A stretch of 64,000 nucleotides of DNA, from positions 64,691,319 to 64,755,318 of the forward strand of contig CP136069.1 in NCBI GenBank assembly GCA_032622095.1, read 5' to 3'. The notes under the pieces are model-generated. The model saw only the letters and a program-made list of their open reading frames with translations. It was not told where the DNA came from and did no database searches. Both the position numbers and the translations under genes were made by a program. This DNA comes from Siphonodentalium dalli (taxonomy: Eukaryota; Mollusca; Scaphopoda; Gadilida; Siphonodentaliidae). Below are positions 37,701 to 48,878 of this stretch, one piece after another (positions within the stretch are counted from its first letter, which is position 1; each line of letters opens with the position of its first letter).

Positions 37701-40700
37701 CGAAGATTTTCGTTCGGCGGATTGGAGATTTTTCAAGAATGGAGGTGTCATCGTCCCGTCGATAAAAACACTACTTTTACCATCAGAAAACAAGTTCAAA
37801 CTTCTATTTTACTATTTACTATATATTAGACTAGCATTTTCTGCAAAAATCCGTCACCCAAACATGAAAATGTGAACATAATACTAGTTTTTCTGTTAAG
37901 ATTTTCGAAGATTTTCGTTCGGCGGATTGGAGATTTTTCAAGAATGGAGGTGTCATCGTCCCGTCGATAAAAACACTACTTTTACCATCAGAAAACAAGT
38001 TCAAACTTCTATTTTACTATTTAGTATATATTAGACTAGCATTTTCTGCAAAAATCCGTCACCCAAACATGAAAATGTGAACATAATGCTAGTTTTTCTG
38101 TTAAGATTTTCGAAGATTTTCGTTCGGCGGAATGCAGATTTTTCAAGAATGCGGATGTCATCGTCCCGTCGATAAAAACACTACTTTTACCATCAGAAAA
38201 CAAGTTCAAACTTCTATTTTACTATTTAGTATATATTAGACTAGCATTTTCTGCAAAAATCCGTCACCCAAACATGAAAATGTGAACATAATGCTAGTTT
38301 TTCTGTTAAGATTTTCGAAGATTTTCGTTCGGCGGAATGCAGATTTTTCAAGAATGCGGATGTCATCGTCCCGTCGATAAAAACACTACTTTTACCATCA
38401 GAATACAAGTTCAAACTTCTATTTTACTATTTACTATATATTAGACTAGCATTTTCTGCAAAAATCCGTCACCCAAACATGAAAATGTGAACATAATACT
38501 AGTTTTTCTGTTAAGATTTTCGAAGATTTTCGTTCGGCGGATTGGAGATTTTTCAAGAATGGAGGTGTCATCGTCCCGTCGATAAAAACACTACTTTTAC
38601 CATCAGAAAACAAGTTCAAACTTCTATTTTACTATTTAGTATATATTAGACTAGCATTTTCTGCAAAAATCCGTCACCCAAACATGAAAATGTGAACATA
38701 ATGCTAGTTTTTCTGTTAAGATTTTCGAAGATTTTCGTTCGGCGGAATGCTGATTTTTCAAGAATGCGGATGTCATCGTCCCGTCGATAAAAACACTACT
38801 TTTACCATCAGAAAACAAGTTCAAACTTCTATTTTACTATTTAGTATATATTAGACTAGCATTTTCTGCAAAAATCCGTCACCCAAACATGAAAATGTGA
38901 ACATAATGCTAGTTTTTCTGTTAAGATTTTCGAAGATTTTCGTTCGGCGGAATGCAGATTTTTCAAGAATGGAGGTGTCAACGTCCCGTCGACAAAAACA
39001 CTACTTTTATCAGCAGAAAACAAGTTCAAACTTCTATTTTACTATTTACTATATATTAGACTAGCATTTTCTGCAAAAATCCGTCACCCAAACATGAAAA
39101 TGTGAACATAATACTAGTTTTTCTGTTAAGATTTTCGAAGATTTTCGTTCGGCGGAATGCAGATTTTTCAAGAATGGAGGTGTCAACGTCCCGTCGACAA
39201 AAACACTACTTTTATCAGCAGAAAACAAGTTCAAACTTCTATTTTACTATTTACTATATATTAGACTAGCATTTTCTGCAAAAATCCGTCACCCAAACAT
39301 GAAAATGTGAACATAATACTAGTTTTTCTGTTAAGATTTTCGAAGATTTTCGTTCGGCGGAATGCAGATTTTTCAAGAATGGAGGTGTCAACGTCCCGTC
39401 GACAAAAACACTACTTTTATCAGCAGAAAACAAGTTCAAACTTCTATTTTACTATTTACTATATATTAGACTAGCATTTTCTGCAAAAATCCGTCACCCA
39501 AACATGAAAATGTGAACATAATACTAGTTTTTCTGTTAAGATTTTCGAAGATTTTCGTTCGGCGGATTGGAGATTTTTCAAGAATGGAGGTGTCATCGTC
39601 CCGTCGATAAAAACACTACTTTTACCATCAGAAAACAAGTTCAAACTTCTATTTTACTATTTAGTATATATTAGACTAGCATTTTCTGCAAAAATCCGTC
39701 ACCCAAACATGAAAATGTGAACATAATGCTAGTTTTTCTGTTAAGATTTTCGAAGATTTTCGTTCGGCGGAATGCAGATTTTTCAAGAATGCGGATGTCA
39801 TCGTCCCGTCGATAAAAACACTACTTTTACCATCAGAAAACAAGTTCAAACTTCTATTTTACTATTTAGTATATATTAGACTAGCATTTTCTGCAAAAAT
39901 CCGTCACCCAAACATGAAAATGTGAACATAATGCTAGTTTTTCTGTTAAGATTTTCGAAGATTTTCGTTCGGCGGAATGGAGATTTTTCAAGAATGGAGG
40001 TGTCATCGTCCCGTCGATAAAAACACTACTTTTATCAGCATAAAACAAGTTCAAACTTCTATTTTACTATTTAGTATATATTAGACTAGCATTTTCTGCA
40101 AAAATCCGTCACCCAAACATGAAAATGTGAACATAATGCTAGTTTTTCTGTTAAGATTTTCGAAGATTTTCGTTCGGCGGAATGGAGATTTTTCAAGAAT
40201 GGAGGTGTCATCGTCCCGTCGATAAAAACACTACTTTTATCAGCAGAAAACAAGTTCAAACTTCTATTTTACTATTTAGTATATATTAGACTAGCATTTT
40301 CTGCAAAAATCCGTCACCCAAACATGAAAATGTGAACATAATGCTAGTTTTTCTGTTAAGATTTTCGAAGATTTTCGTTCGGCGGAATGGAGATTTTTCA
40401 AGAATGGAGGTGTCATCGTCCCGTCGATAAAAACACCACTTTTACCATCAGAAAACAAGTTCAAACTTCTATTTTACTATTTAGTATATATTAGACTAGC
40501 ATTTTCTGCAAAAATCCGTCACCCAAACATGAAAATGTGAACATAATGCTAGTTTTTCCGTTAAGATTTTCGAAGATTTTCGTTCGGCGGATTGGAGATT
40601 TTTCAAGAATGGAGGTGTCAACGTCCCGTCGACAAAAACACTACTTTTACCATCAGAAAACAAGTTCAAACTTCTATTTTACTATTTAGTATATATTAGA

Positions 40701-43603
40701 CTAGCATTTTCTGCAAAAAATCCGTCACCCAAACATGAAAATGTGAACATAATGCTAGTTTTTCTGTTAAGATTTTCGAAGATTTTCGTTCGGCGGAATG
40801 GAGATTTTTCAAGAATGGAGGTGTCATCGTCCCGTCGATAAAAACACTACTTTTACCATCAGAAAACAAGTTCAAACTTCTATTTTACTATTTAGTATAT
40901 ATTAGACTAGCATTTTCTGCAAAAATCCGTCACCCAAACATGAAAATGTGAACATAATGCTAGTTTTTCTGTTAAGATTTTCGAAGATTTTCGTTCGGCG
41001 GAATGCAGATTTTTCAAGAATGCGGATGTCATCGTCCCGTCGATAAAAACACTACTTTTACCATCAGAAAACAAGTTCAAACTTCTATTTTACTATTTAG
41101 TATATATTAGACTAGCATTTTCTGCAAAAATCCGTCACCCAAACATGAAAATGTGAACATAATGCTAGTTTTTCTGTTAAGATTTTCGAAGATTTTCGTT
41201 CGGCGGAATGCAGATTTTTCAAGAATGGAGGTGTCAACGTCCCGTCGACAAAAACACTACTTTTATCAGCAGAAAACAAGTTCAAACTTCTATTTTACTA
41301 TTTACTATATATTAGACTAGCATTTTCTGCAAAAATCCGTCACCCAAACATGAAAATGTGAACATAATACTAGTTTTTCTGTTAAGATTTTCGAAGATTT
41401 TCGTTCGGCGGATTGGAGATTTTTCAAGAATGGAGGTGTCATCGTCCCGTCGATAAAAACACTACTTTTACCATCAGAAAACAAGTTCAAACTTCTATTT
41501 TACTATTTAGTATATATTAGACTAGCATTTTCTGCAAAAATCCGTCACCCAAACATGAAAATGTGAACATAATGCTAGTTTTTCTGTTAAGATTTTCGAA
41601 GATTTTCGTTCGGCGGAATGCAGATTTTTCAAGAATGCGGATGTCATCGTCCCGTCGATAAAAACACTACTTTTACCATCAGAAAACAAGTTCAAACTTC
41701 TATTTTACTATTTAGTATATATTAGACTAGCATTTTCTGCAAAAATCCGTCACCCAAACATGAAAATGTGAACATAATGCTAGTTTTTCTGTTAAGATTT
41801 TCGAAGATTTTCGTTCGGCGGAATGCAGATTTTTCAAGAATGGAGGTGTCAACGTCCCGTCGACAAAAACACTACTTTTATCAGCAGAAAACAAGTTCAA
41901 ACTTCTATTTTACTATTTACTATATATTAGACTAGCATTTTCTGCAAAAATCCGTCACCCAAACATGAAAATGTGAACATAATACTAGTTTTTCTGTTAA
42001 GATTTTCGAAGATTTTCGTTCGGCGGAATGCAGATTTTTCAAGAATGCGGATGTCATCGTCCCGTCGATAAAAACACTACTTTTACCATCAGAATACAAG
42101 TTCAAACTTCTATTTTACTATTTACTATATATTAGACTAGCATTTTCTGCAAAAATCCGTCACCCAAACATGAAAATGTGAACATAATACTAGTTTTTCT
42201 GTTAAGATTTTCGTTCGGCGGATTGGAGATTTTTCAAGAATGGAGGTGTCAACGTCCCGTCGACAAAAACACTACTTTTACCATCAGAAAACAAGTTCAA
42301 ACTTCTATTTTACTATTTAGTATATATTAGACTAGCATTTTCTGCAAAAATCCGTCACCCAAACATGAAAATGTGAACATAATGCTAGTTTTTCTGTTAA
42401 GATTTTCGAAGATTTTCGTTCGGCGGAATGGAGATTTTTCAAGAATGGAGGTGTCATCGTCCCGTCGATAAGAACACTACTTTTATCAGCATAAAACAAG
42501 TTCAAACTTCTATTTTACTATTTAGTATATATTAGACTAGCATTTTCTGCAAAAATCCGTCACCCAAACATGAAAATGTGAACATAATGCTAGTTTTTCT
42601 GTTAAGATTTTCGAAGATTTTCGTTCGGCGGAATGGAGATTTTTCAAGAATGGAGGTGTCATCGTCCCGTCGATAAAAACACTACTTTTATCAGCAGAAA
42701 ACAAGTTCAAACTTCTATTTTACTATTTAGTATATATTAGACTAGCATTTTCTGCAAAAATCCGTCACCCAAACATGAAAATGTGAACATAATGCTAGTT
42801 TTTCTGTTAAGATTTTCGAAGATTTTCGTTCGGCGGAATGGAGATTTTTCAAGAATGGAGGTGTCATCGTCCCATCGATAAAAACACTACTTTTACCATC
42901 AGAAAACAAGTTCAAACTTCTATTTTACTATTTAGTATATATTAGACTAGCATTTTCTGCAAAAATCCGTCAACCAAACATGAAAATGTGAACATAATGC
43001 TAGTTTTTCTGTTAAGATTTTCGACGATTTTCGTTCGGCGGAATGCAGATTTTTCAAGAATGCGGATGTCATCGTCCCGTCGATAAAAACACTACTTTTA
43101 CCATCAGAAAACAAGTTCAAACTTCTATTTTACTATTTAGTATATATTAGACTAACATTTTCTGCAAAAATCCGTCACCCAAACATGAAAATGTGAACAT
43201 AATGCTAGTTTTTCTGTTAAGATTTTCGAAGATTTTCGTTCGGCGGAATGGATATTTTTCAAGAATGGAGGTGTCATCGTCCCGTCGATAAAAACACTAC
43301 TTTTACCATCAGAAAACAAGTTCAAACTTCTATTTTACTATTTAGTATATATTAGACTAGCATTTTCTGTAATAATCCGTCACCCAAACATGAAAATGTG
43401 AACATAATGCTAGTTTTTCTGTTAAGATTTTCGAAGATTTTCGTTCGGCGGAATGGAGATTTTTCAAGAATGCGGATGTCATCGTCCCGTCGATAAAAAC
43501 ACTACTTTTATCAGCAGAAAACAAGTTCAAACTTCTATTTTACTATTTAGTATATATTAGACAAACATTTTCTGCAATAATCCGTCACCCAAACATGAAA
43601 ATG
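28746..43603 (-). repeat. Right satellite array, ~205-bp monomers, minus orientation
   Basis: About 72 monomers, the inverse of the left array. Variants private to this arm include GTCAACGTCCCGTCGAC, GGCGGATTGGAGA and units lacking 10 bp, where one of two direct CGAAGATTTT copies is lost. A one-base-longer A run (GCAAAAAATCC) recurs at about 30,275, 33,341, 37,022 and 40,713. This marks higher-order units of about 3.07, 3.68 and 3.69 kb. These periods differ from those of the left arm. Confidence 0.95.
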
Positions 43604-43903
43604 TAAACGAAATATGACTTTTAGTGTTTAGATTATCGTCCCAGAAGTGATAAATTTCCCTAATTTCGACGCTTCGTTATTCGAACGCTCACCGTTCAGC
43701 ATACGCTCAATTTTATCGGGAAAACATCACATTCGTATAGAGTAGATACCAATAAACAAGTTGAGACCATGTTTGTGCCTCTAAACTCTTTCATTTCCGA
43801 ATAAAATGACTTTGAAATATTCGTTCCGTCCCGTCCCGTCTTTTAGACAAATCGTTCCGTCCCGTCCCGGAAAAGCGTCCCGTCCCGTCTTTTAGTAGAT
43901 CCC
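43604..43903 (-). repeat. Outer terminal inverted repeat, right
   Basis: Inverse of 7596-7895, with equal length and no indel. It ends in CTTTTAGTAGATCCC at the insertion point. The GTCCCGTCCCG blocks mirror the left G-rich motifs. Confidence 0.9.
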
Positions 43904-43912
43904 TGTTATTAG
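43904..43912 (+). repeat. Right 9-bp target-site duplication of the foldback element
   Basis: TGTTATTAG, identical to 7587-7595. Confidence 0.9.
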
Positions 43913-44432
43913 TCCGGATGAAAAATCATTGGCTGGACCAGGTGGTACTTGGTTTTTGTGGTAGTCCATAAAGATGACTGGGGATGACATGTGTCGATGT
44001 TCGAGGTTGGAAGGAAATTTGAGGAGGTTGTGGTGGTGGAAATTTAATCGGTGAAGTCGGAAATAATGGCGGTGGAGGTGGTAAGCCTTGCGTTCGGTAG
44101 AAGTCCTCATCTGCTATGGTGCTGTTCGCGTAAGGGTTAAATACTGATGTTGAAAGTGACCCAGATAATTCCCTTTGTTTTTTTGAATCTACTCCCGCCA
44201 TGAGGCTATCATCGGAACCAGGAGGTCTTTTAGTGCTGGCTGTGTCACGTGTTGCTCCTGTATATCCGGGACTTGTATGGGCGTAGTGGCTTGTGTATAT
44301 TGCGGTGGCAACTACAGTGTTAATTACACTTGTTGTGAACGATATGCCGTGTGTGGTGGCAGCGGCAATGTTAACTACACTCGTCGTGCTCAATGATTGA
44401 GCTGTTGCTGTCGTCACACTGGCTGAAGACAT
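43913..44432 (-). pseudogene. LINE ORF1, N-terminal half, separated from its C-terminal half by the foldback element
   Basis: ATG at 44,432 on the minus strand opens a Ser/Thr-rich N-terminus, then a proline-rich stretch (near 44,010-44,085: PPPPPLFPTSPIKFPPPQPP). This frame stops with TGA at 43,926. In the neighbouring frame PPGPANDFSSGLI reads to the insertion site, so a one-base shift lies around 43,950-44,000. Across the excised element the second frame continues as ...SSGLIT-ALQNPQVKSLFSDMF at 7586 and below. The order (proline-rich N-terminus, coiled coil, RRM-like core, C-terminal domain) fits an L1-type ORF1. Confidence 0.7.
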
Positions 44433-45954
44433 TATCGGTGATTACTGATTACAGCTCACGTCCAGTAAATTTCTCGGTATGCCGTGTGGGTCAAAGGTCA
44501 TCCGATAAATCAAACAATATAGTTTCCCTCCTTTAAGTCCAAAAAATATGTTGTTCAAGAATGCTCACCGAGTTAAGCATACATTAAGTAATGAACACTC
44601 ATACTGAATCCGCGCCTCCAGAACGCAGATATGTCTATACGCCAGTATCATTACTCGTATACATATATGGTCACAACTGCAATTGATATTGCAAAAGATA
44701 TCAGTGAAAAACGTCATATTTTCCTGTTCCTTTTCCACACAAAATATATACATTTGTGTAAATTTGACAAGATTTTCCCGCTATAATTGCCATCAAACTT
44801 AGTGCCTATTCCGAAAACGGCGCCATGATGGTGTCTACGCGGCCACATTTTAGCTCACCTTTGAGCTATTGCTGTGGTTTGGCGTCCGTCGTGTGTGCGT
44901 CAACAATTTCCTTTGGCTTTATTTATTGGAGAAATATTTTGGATATCTAGATGGGAGCTATCGAATTTTATCGATTTTCAATGAAAAACATGGCCACCAG
45001 CAGCCATCTTGCATGGATTTTACTCTTTGCACGACTAAAAGCATTGGCTCACCCTACAGACCACATACCTTATCCGATCGTCACCAAATGTCAGATGGGT
45101 CCTTTGGGTGACCTCTTGATGGGAGCCATCGATTATTTCGAAAATTCGATAAAACATGGCCGTCAGCAGCCATCTCGGATTTTACCCTTTGCATGACTAA
45201 ATCATTCGGCACACCATACAGACCACATCCCTCATCCGATCATCACCAAACTTCATATGGATCTTCGGGGTGACCTCTAGAAATTCGTTAAAAAACATGG
45301 CCGCCAGTAGCCATCTTCTAATTCAAATTTGAATCCATTGGCAAACCATGCAGCCCGCATATATCGAAGAAATGTTTTTTTAATATACAGACATGAATAG
45401 GGATCATCTCTAGACGAGGGCTATCGAATTTGAACGATTTTCGATGAAAAACATGGCCACGGGTAGCCAATATTGGAATTTAATCTGTGTATGACTTTTC
45501 CGAATTTCGTTGAAAAAAATGGCTGCCAGCCACCATCTTAAACGTTCCGTATTCCTAATCGCTCTATTAACTGTAACAATTATTGCCCCATACAGTCTAT
45601 TAACTGTAACAATTATTCCCCCATACAAGTTTAGCCACAGTGTCATTGCTATTTTCATATAGCTATCCGTCACTTCATCAACGGAGAAGGATTGTGGAAA
45701 AAAGTTTGTAAAACCGCTTTCAACAGTTGCAGGCTCAACCAATTTCATTTTTATTCAATGACAAACCACTTTGAAAATCCCATAGCGGACAAACGTAAGG
45801 TCAAGGATGCGCGCGATTTTTCCAGTCCGTGTCGTTATATATATAGTGTTACCGTTCCTGTGCGACACCGGATGTTGCTAATACAGTGTTAGTCGATACG
45901 GGTATATGCGCATGCGCGAGGATAACAACCGTTTTTTTCAAACAGAGAAAATAG
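44433..45954. repeat. Intergenic; repeats with AACATGGCCGCCAGCAGCCATC cores
   Basis: From about 44,980 to 45,540 a unit of roughly 120-170 bp recurs: a GATTTTCGAT-AAAACATGGCC core, CAGCAGCCATCTTG, then CACACCATACAGACCACAT, ATCCGATCATCACCAAA and TTGGGTGACCTCT. Starts lie near 44,980, 45,150, 45,290, 45,440 and 45,500. A 30-base direct repeat (CTATTAACTGTAACAATTATT) occurs at about 45,564 and 45,597. No gene was recognised at 44,433-44,870. Confidence 0.6.
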
Positions 45955-47574
45955 TTGAGAATAAACTTGTTTAAATCTTGTGAATGTGGTTTCCGGGACA
46001 GTATTATATGTGTACACGATATTCTGATCCTCTGCGTGTTTGGATATAGGATTCTATTCGACGATCCTGTTGTTATTTCGCAAAACATTGGACTTTATCA
46101 TTCCGATCCGGTAGGTGACACACCCAAATTCATGGCGGCAAAGTTTGTTGACATTGGCAACGGTATAACCGAAATACAAACCGTACCCAATATGAACTCT
46201 GGAATCCCGGAGGCCATTTATCAAGGCTTATCAACTGTAATAAATGCAGATTCACCCTATTCCGAACAGAACCAGTGCCAAAATCCCTCTGAAAACACTG
46301 GAAATGTATGCAGTGGGTCAAAGGTCAGCGATGGTACGATGACACCCGAGAGTACAATAGTTCAAATGAGCTCACACGGATACTACGGCGACCCGACATT
46401 CATAACGGGTTCTTATAATCCCACACCAACAACACAGGCGTACACACAAGCTCCAATCGGGTTGACCTCTCAATATTTTGATGATGCATGTATATCACCA
46501 GATACAAAAATGGACAAAGTGATATCAATGCTCCAATGCATAACAACGAAAGTGAACTCTATTGAAGATGTCAAATCCGAAGTGAGTGAAATAAATAGGA
46601 AACTTTCTGATATGCAGTACGCGGTTGGAGATCTTCAAACAAGGGTTGGATTCATGGAGTCGAAAAATAAAAAGGTCGTGAACGATGTGAATGACTTATT
46701 CGAATTCAAAGTCAACATTACTGAACAAGTGATGAGGCTTCTACAGAAGTCTGCGAAAATCGATTTGGTGGAGCAGAGGACCCAATACGCCATAGAGACC
46801 ATAACTGATCTCGAAACGAAAGTGATGCGAAATGAGCTTATATTCACTGGCATTGCTGAGAATGAATTTGACACCACGAAGGAGGCACTGACCCACTTCA
46901 TACAAAATACTTTGAAACTGAGATGGGAAATGAAGTTTCATTCTGTGAGAAGGATTGGAAAAAACAAAGATCTCACCAAATCTCCGAGATCAATTCTTGC
47001 AAAATTCTTTCTTCAGAGCGACATTAAGATGGAAAGTGGTTCGCTACGAGCGACCCATTTCTATATAAATGAAAACCACCCAAAAGCTGTAAATACATAC
47101 AGACAGGAAATCTTAAAACCCATTGCACAGAAAGCACGTAACGATGGGCAGAAAGCAACCATCTCGGGTGACCGTCTGATTATTGACAACAAACTGTTTA
47201 ACCCTGAACATCAACCCCCTTACAGATGTGCAAAACCTGAAGGAAGGATGCGAGCATTTGGAGGGACTCACAACCAACGCACTTTTCGTGGCAGACGCAG
47301 AGGATCGACAAGAGGTCGTTGTTATGGAAAGGACAATTACCAGCAGAGGAATGAATTGTACTCCACATCTCACTCACCAGACAGAGCAGGTCAAACCTTC
47401 AGTGGACATAACCAAACTTTTAAAATGCCTTCACCCACAAGACCACCCCCTTCTTTCCATAGAAAATCCCCAGCCCCACCCCCTCTCAACCAGTCTGACC
47501 CCCCTCGACGACCCCCACCAACTCCCCCGCGGACAGCCCAAGCACCCCCGCCAGCAGCCAGTCCCACCACTTAG
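45955..47574 (+). CDS. LINE ORF1 (RNA-binding protein) of the second non-LTR retrotransposon
   Basis: A 539-codon open frame. The first ATG is at 45,955, but the ATG at 46,132 (TTCATGG context, residue 60, MAAKFVDIG) is an equally good start. Residues ~195-300 form a heptad-rich coiled coil. An RRM-like core starts at MRNELIFTGI (residues ~310-320). A basic C-terminal domain follows (SPRSILAKFFLQSDIKM, THFYINENHPK), then an Arg/Gly-rich stretch (RTFRGRRRGSTRGR, ~440-455) and a proline-rich tail. This is the usual plan of L1/Tx1-type ORF1 proteins, which bind LINE RNA and assist target-primed reverse transcription. ORF2 begins 160 bases downstream. The frame is intact, although ORF2 is broken. 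Confidence 0.8.
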   Translation: MRINLFKSCECGFRDSIICVHDILILCVFGYRILFDDPVVISQNIGLYHSDPVGDTPKFMAAKFVDIGNGITEIQTVPNMNSGIPEAIYQGLSTVINADSPYSEQNQCQNPSENTGNVCSGSKVSDGTMTPESTIVQMSSHGYYGDPTFITGSYNPTPTTQAYTQAPIGLTSQYFDDACISPDTKMDKVISMLQCITTKVNSIEDVKSEVSEINRKLSDMQYAVGDLQTRVGFMESKNKKVVNDVNDLFEFKVNITEQVMRLLQKSAKIDLVEQRTQYAIETITDLETKVMRNELIFTGIAENEFDTTKEALTHFIQNTLKLRWEMKFHSVRRIGKNKDLTKSPRSILAKFFLQSDIKMESGSLRATHFYINENHPKAVNTYRQEILKPIAQKARNDGQKATISGDRLIIDNKLFNPEHQPPYRCAKPEGRMRAFGGTHNQRTFRGRRRGSTRGRCYGKDNYQQRNELYSTSHSPDRAGQTFSGHNQTFKMPSPTRPPPSFHRKSPAPPPLNQSDPPRRPPPTPPRTAQAPPPAASPTT

Positions 47575-47733
47575 CCTTCACTAGGTATACCAGCCCCGGC
47601 ACAGACTGCGCCCAGTGGCAGCCCTCTGCTCCAAAGCCATGAAACGTCAATGCACAATGCAGTGCAACCCATGGATTTACAGCAGCAGGCAGCCAAGGGC
47701 TAGGAATGCCCGGGAGGGTTCCAACTAAAGATT

Positions 47734-48368
47734 ATGTCACTGAATGTATGTGGGCTATCATCTAGATTAGAAGACCCCGAGTTCTCAGAATTTATTAACG
47801 AGTTTGACATTTTAATGTTTCAAGAAACAAATACTGATGATATAGACGCAACATCGATCTGCATTGACAATTTTCATATCCTTGGTTTCAAAAACAGGAA
47901 AAAATTCGAAAATCCGTTCAGGTGGACTATGTATCGCTGTTAAGCATATTCACAAAAATAATTTCAAAATTATCAATGATGATTGTAAAACAATATTATG
48001 GTGCCTCTTTCAGGAAGGAAAAGGAAATACTTACGCTATTGGAAGTGTTTACATCCCTTGTGAAACATCAAAATTCTTTAACGAAAATACATTTGTCAAT
48101 ACCCAAATTTCAATATTAGATAAACTTGTATCATACGATAACGTGCTGATAGCTGGAGACTTCAACTCCAGAACGGGCTCCCTAGATGATAGTGCACTTG
48201 CTGAGCGGTTAATCCGCATACACTCAATTAAAAGCGTAAAGAAAAAGCGATTCAATCCTGATATCAAGGTAAACGGCTCAGGGGCTAAACTTATGCATAT
48301 ATTCCATGAAAATGACTTGCTCATTTTGAATGGTAGAAAACAAGATATCAAACACAACGGTGGTTATA
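47734..48368 (+). pseudogene. LINE ORF2, endonuclease N-terminal part (frameshifted)
   Basis: ATG at 47,734 starts MSLNVCGLSSRL (catalytic Asn region), then ILMFQETN (Glu). Near 47,918 the frame shifts by one base. The next frame carries AIGSVYIP, LIAGDFNSRTG (Asp/Asn) and LLILNGRK up to the insertion at 48,369. This is the first part of an APE-type endonuclease. The remaining motifs (SVIDYAICN and SDVHSPL) lie beyond the insertion, at 48,879 onward. Without the 510-bp insert and one TATA copy the frame runs straight on. Confidence 0.8.
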
Positions 48369-48878
48369 TTATAAGGATTAACTGTCATGTGGACTGTTTT
48401 TATGGAGATGTAACGGTGAGGTAAGTGGACATAACTTGTGTAAAACCCGAAGGGTTTTACATACAAGTTATGACCACTTACCTCACCGTTACATCTCCAT
48501 AAAAATAGTCCACATGACAGTTAATCCTTATATTTATATACATTTAGCGAAAAAGCCACTTTTGTAAATTTATTTAAATCGAAAAGTGTATCGTGACAAG
48601 ATCAGCCCAAAATACCCAATAGCAACCTTGGCAAAATTTAATAGGAACAATTTCTCTTCATATTGAAACCCGATGATGTATTAAGTCAGTCCTGCGCGAG
48701 TCCAAATGCGCCCAAAACATTACGCGTTCGTCTTTCCAAACCTAATGACGTATCGATGGTGTTATTAGCTTGGTGTCATGAGGCGTTGCGCATTCACCGA
48801 GAAATAACTGCAACTAGCCACGTGGGCGCCGACCAATCAGAATGCTGGATTTAGTGATGACAACACTTAGTGTGTAAA
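48369..48878. mobile_element. 510-bp insertion in LINE ORF2 with a long hairpin at its left end
   Basis: It lies between GGTTATA and TATACAACAAGG. Both sides end or begin with TATA, consistent with a 2-4-bp target duplication (48,365-48,368 and 48,879-48,882). The first 162 bp form a large palindrome. The remaining 346 bp have no matching inverted end; they include a CCAATCAGAATGCTGG phrase and the short ACACTTAGTGTGT motif at the right tip. The superfamily could not be assigned. Confidence 0.6.
48370..48532. repeat. Long near-perfect hairpin (arms ~80 bp)
   Basis: Left arm TATAAGGATTAACTGTCATG...GTAAAACCC and right arm GGGTTTTAC...CATGACAGTTAATCCTTATA pair with only a few mismatches and one two-base indel around a GAA loop at ~48,450. 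Confidence 0.9.

Larger units (their letters stand above)
7596..43903. mobile_element. Giant 36.3-kb foldback-type DNA transposon with satellite-array inverted arms
   Basis: The termini GGGATCTACTAAAAGACGGG (left) and its exact inverse (right) are flanked by a perfect 9-bp duplication. The outer 300 bp of both ends pair base for base with about three mismatches and no indel. Inside lie long inverted arrays of one ~205-bp satellite: left arm about 64 units, right arm about 72. They surround a spacer at 20,987-28,745. The insertion interrupts a LINE ORF1, and removing it restores that frame. No transposase was recognised, so the copy is probably non-autonomous. Family knowledge: Drosophila FB/NOF elements make 9-bp duplications, have tandem repeats inside long inverted arms, and relate to MULE transposases. 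Assigning this element to that superfamily is inference from the TSD and architecture. Confidence 0.85.

Noticed and set aside
7896-43603. Regular ~205-bp periodicity as a possible CRISPR array
   Set aside because: Whole monomers are repeated without unique spacers, and the context is a eukaryotic transposon.
7596-43903. Helitron origin of the tandem repeats, as in bivalve pearl-type elements
   Set aside because: Helitrons make no target duplication and have no terminal inverted repeats. Here both are clear.
44869-45196. Plus-strand frames of about 80 codons
   Set aside because: They run through the ATGGCC-core interspersed repeat and have no family features.
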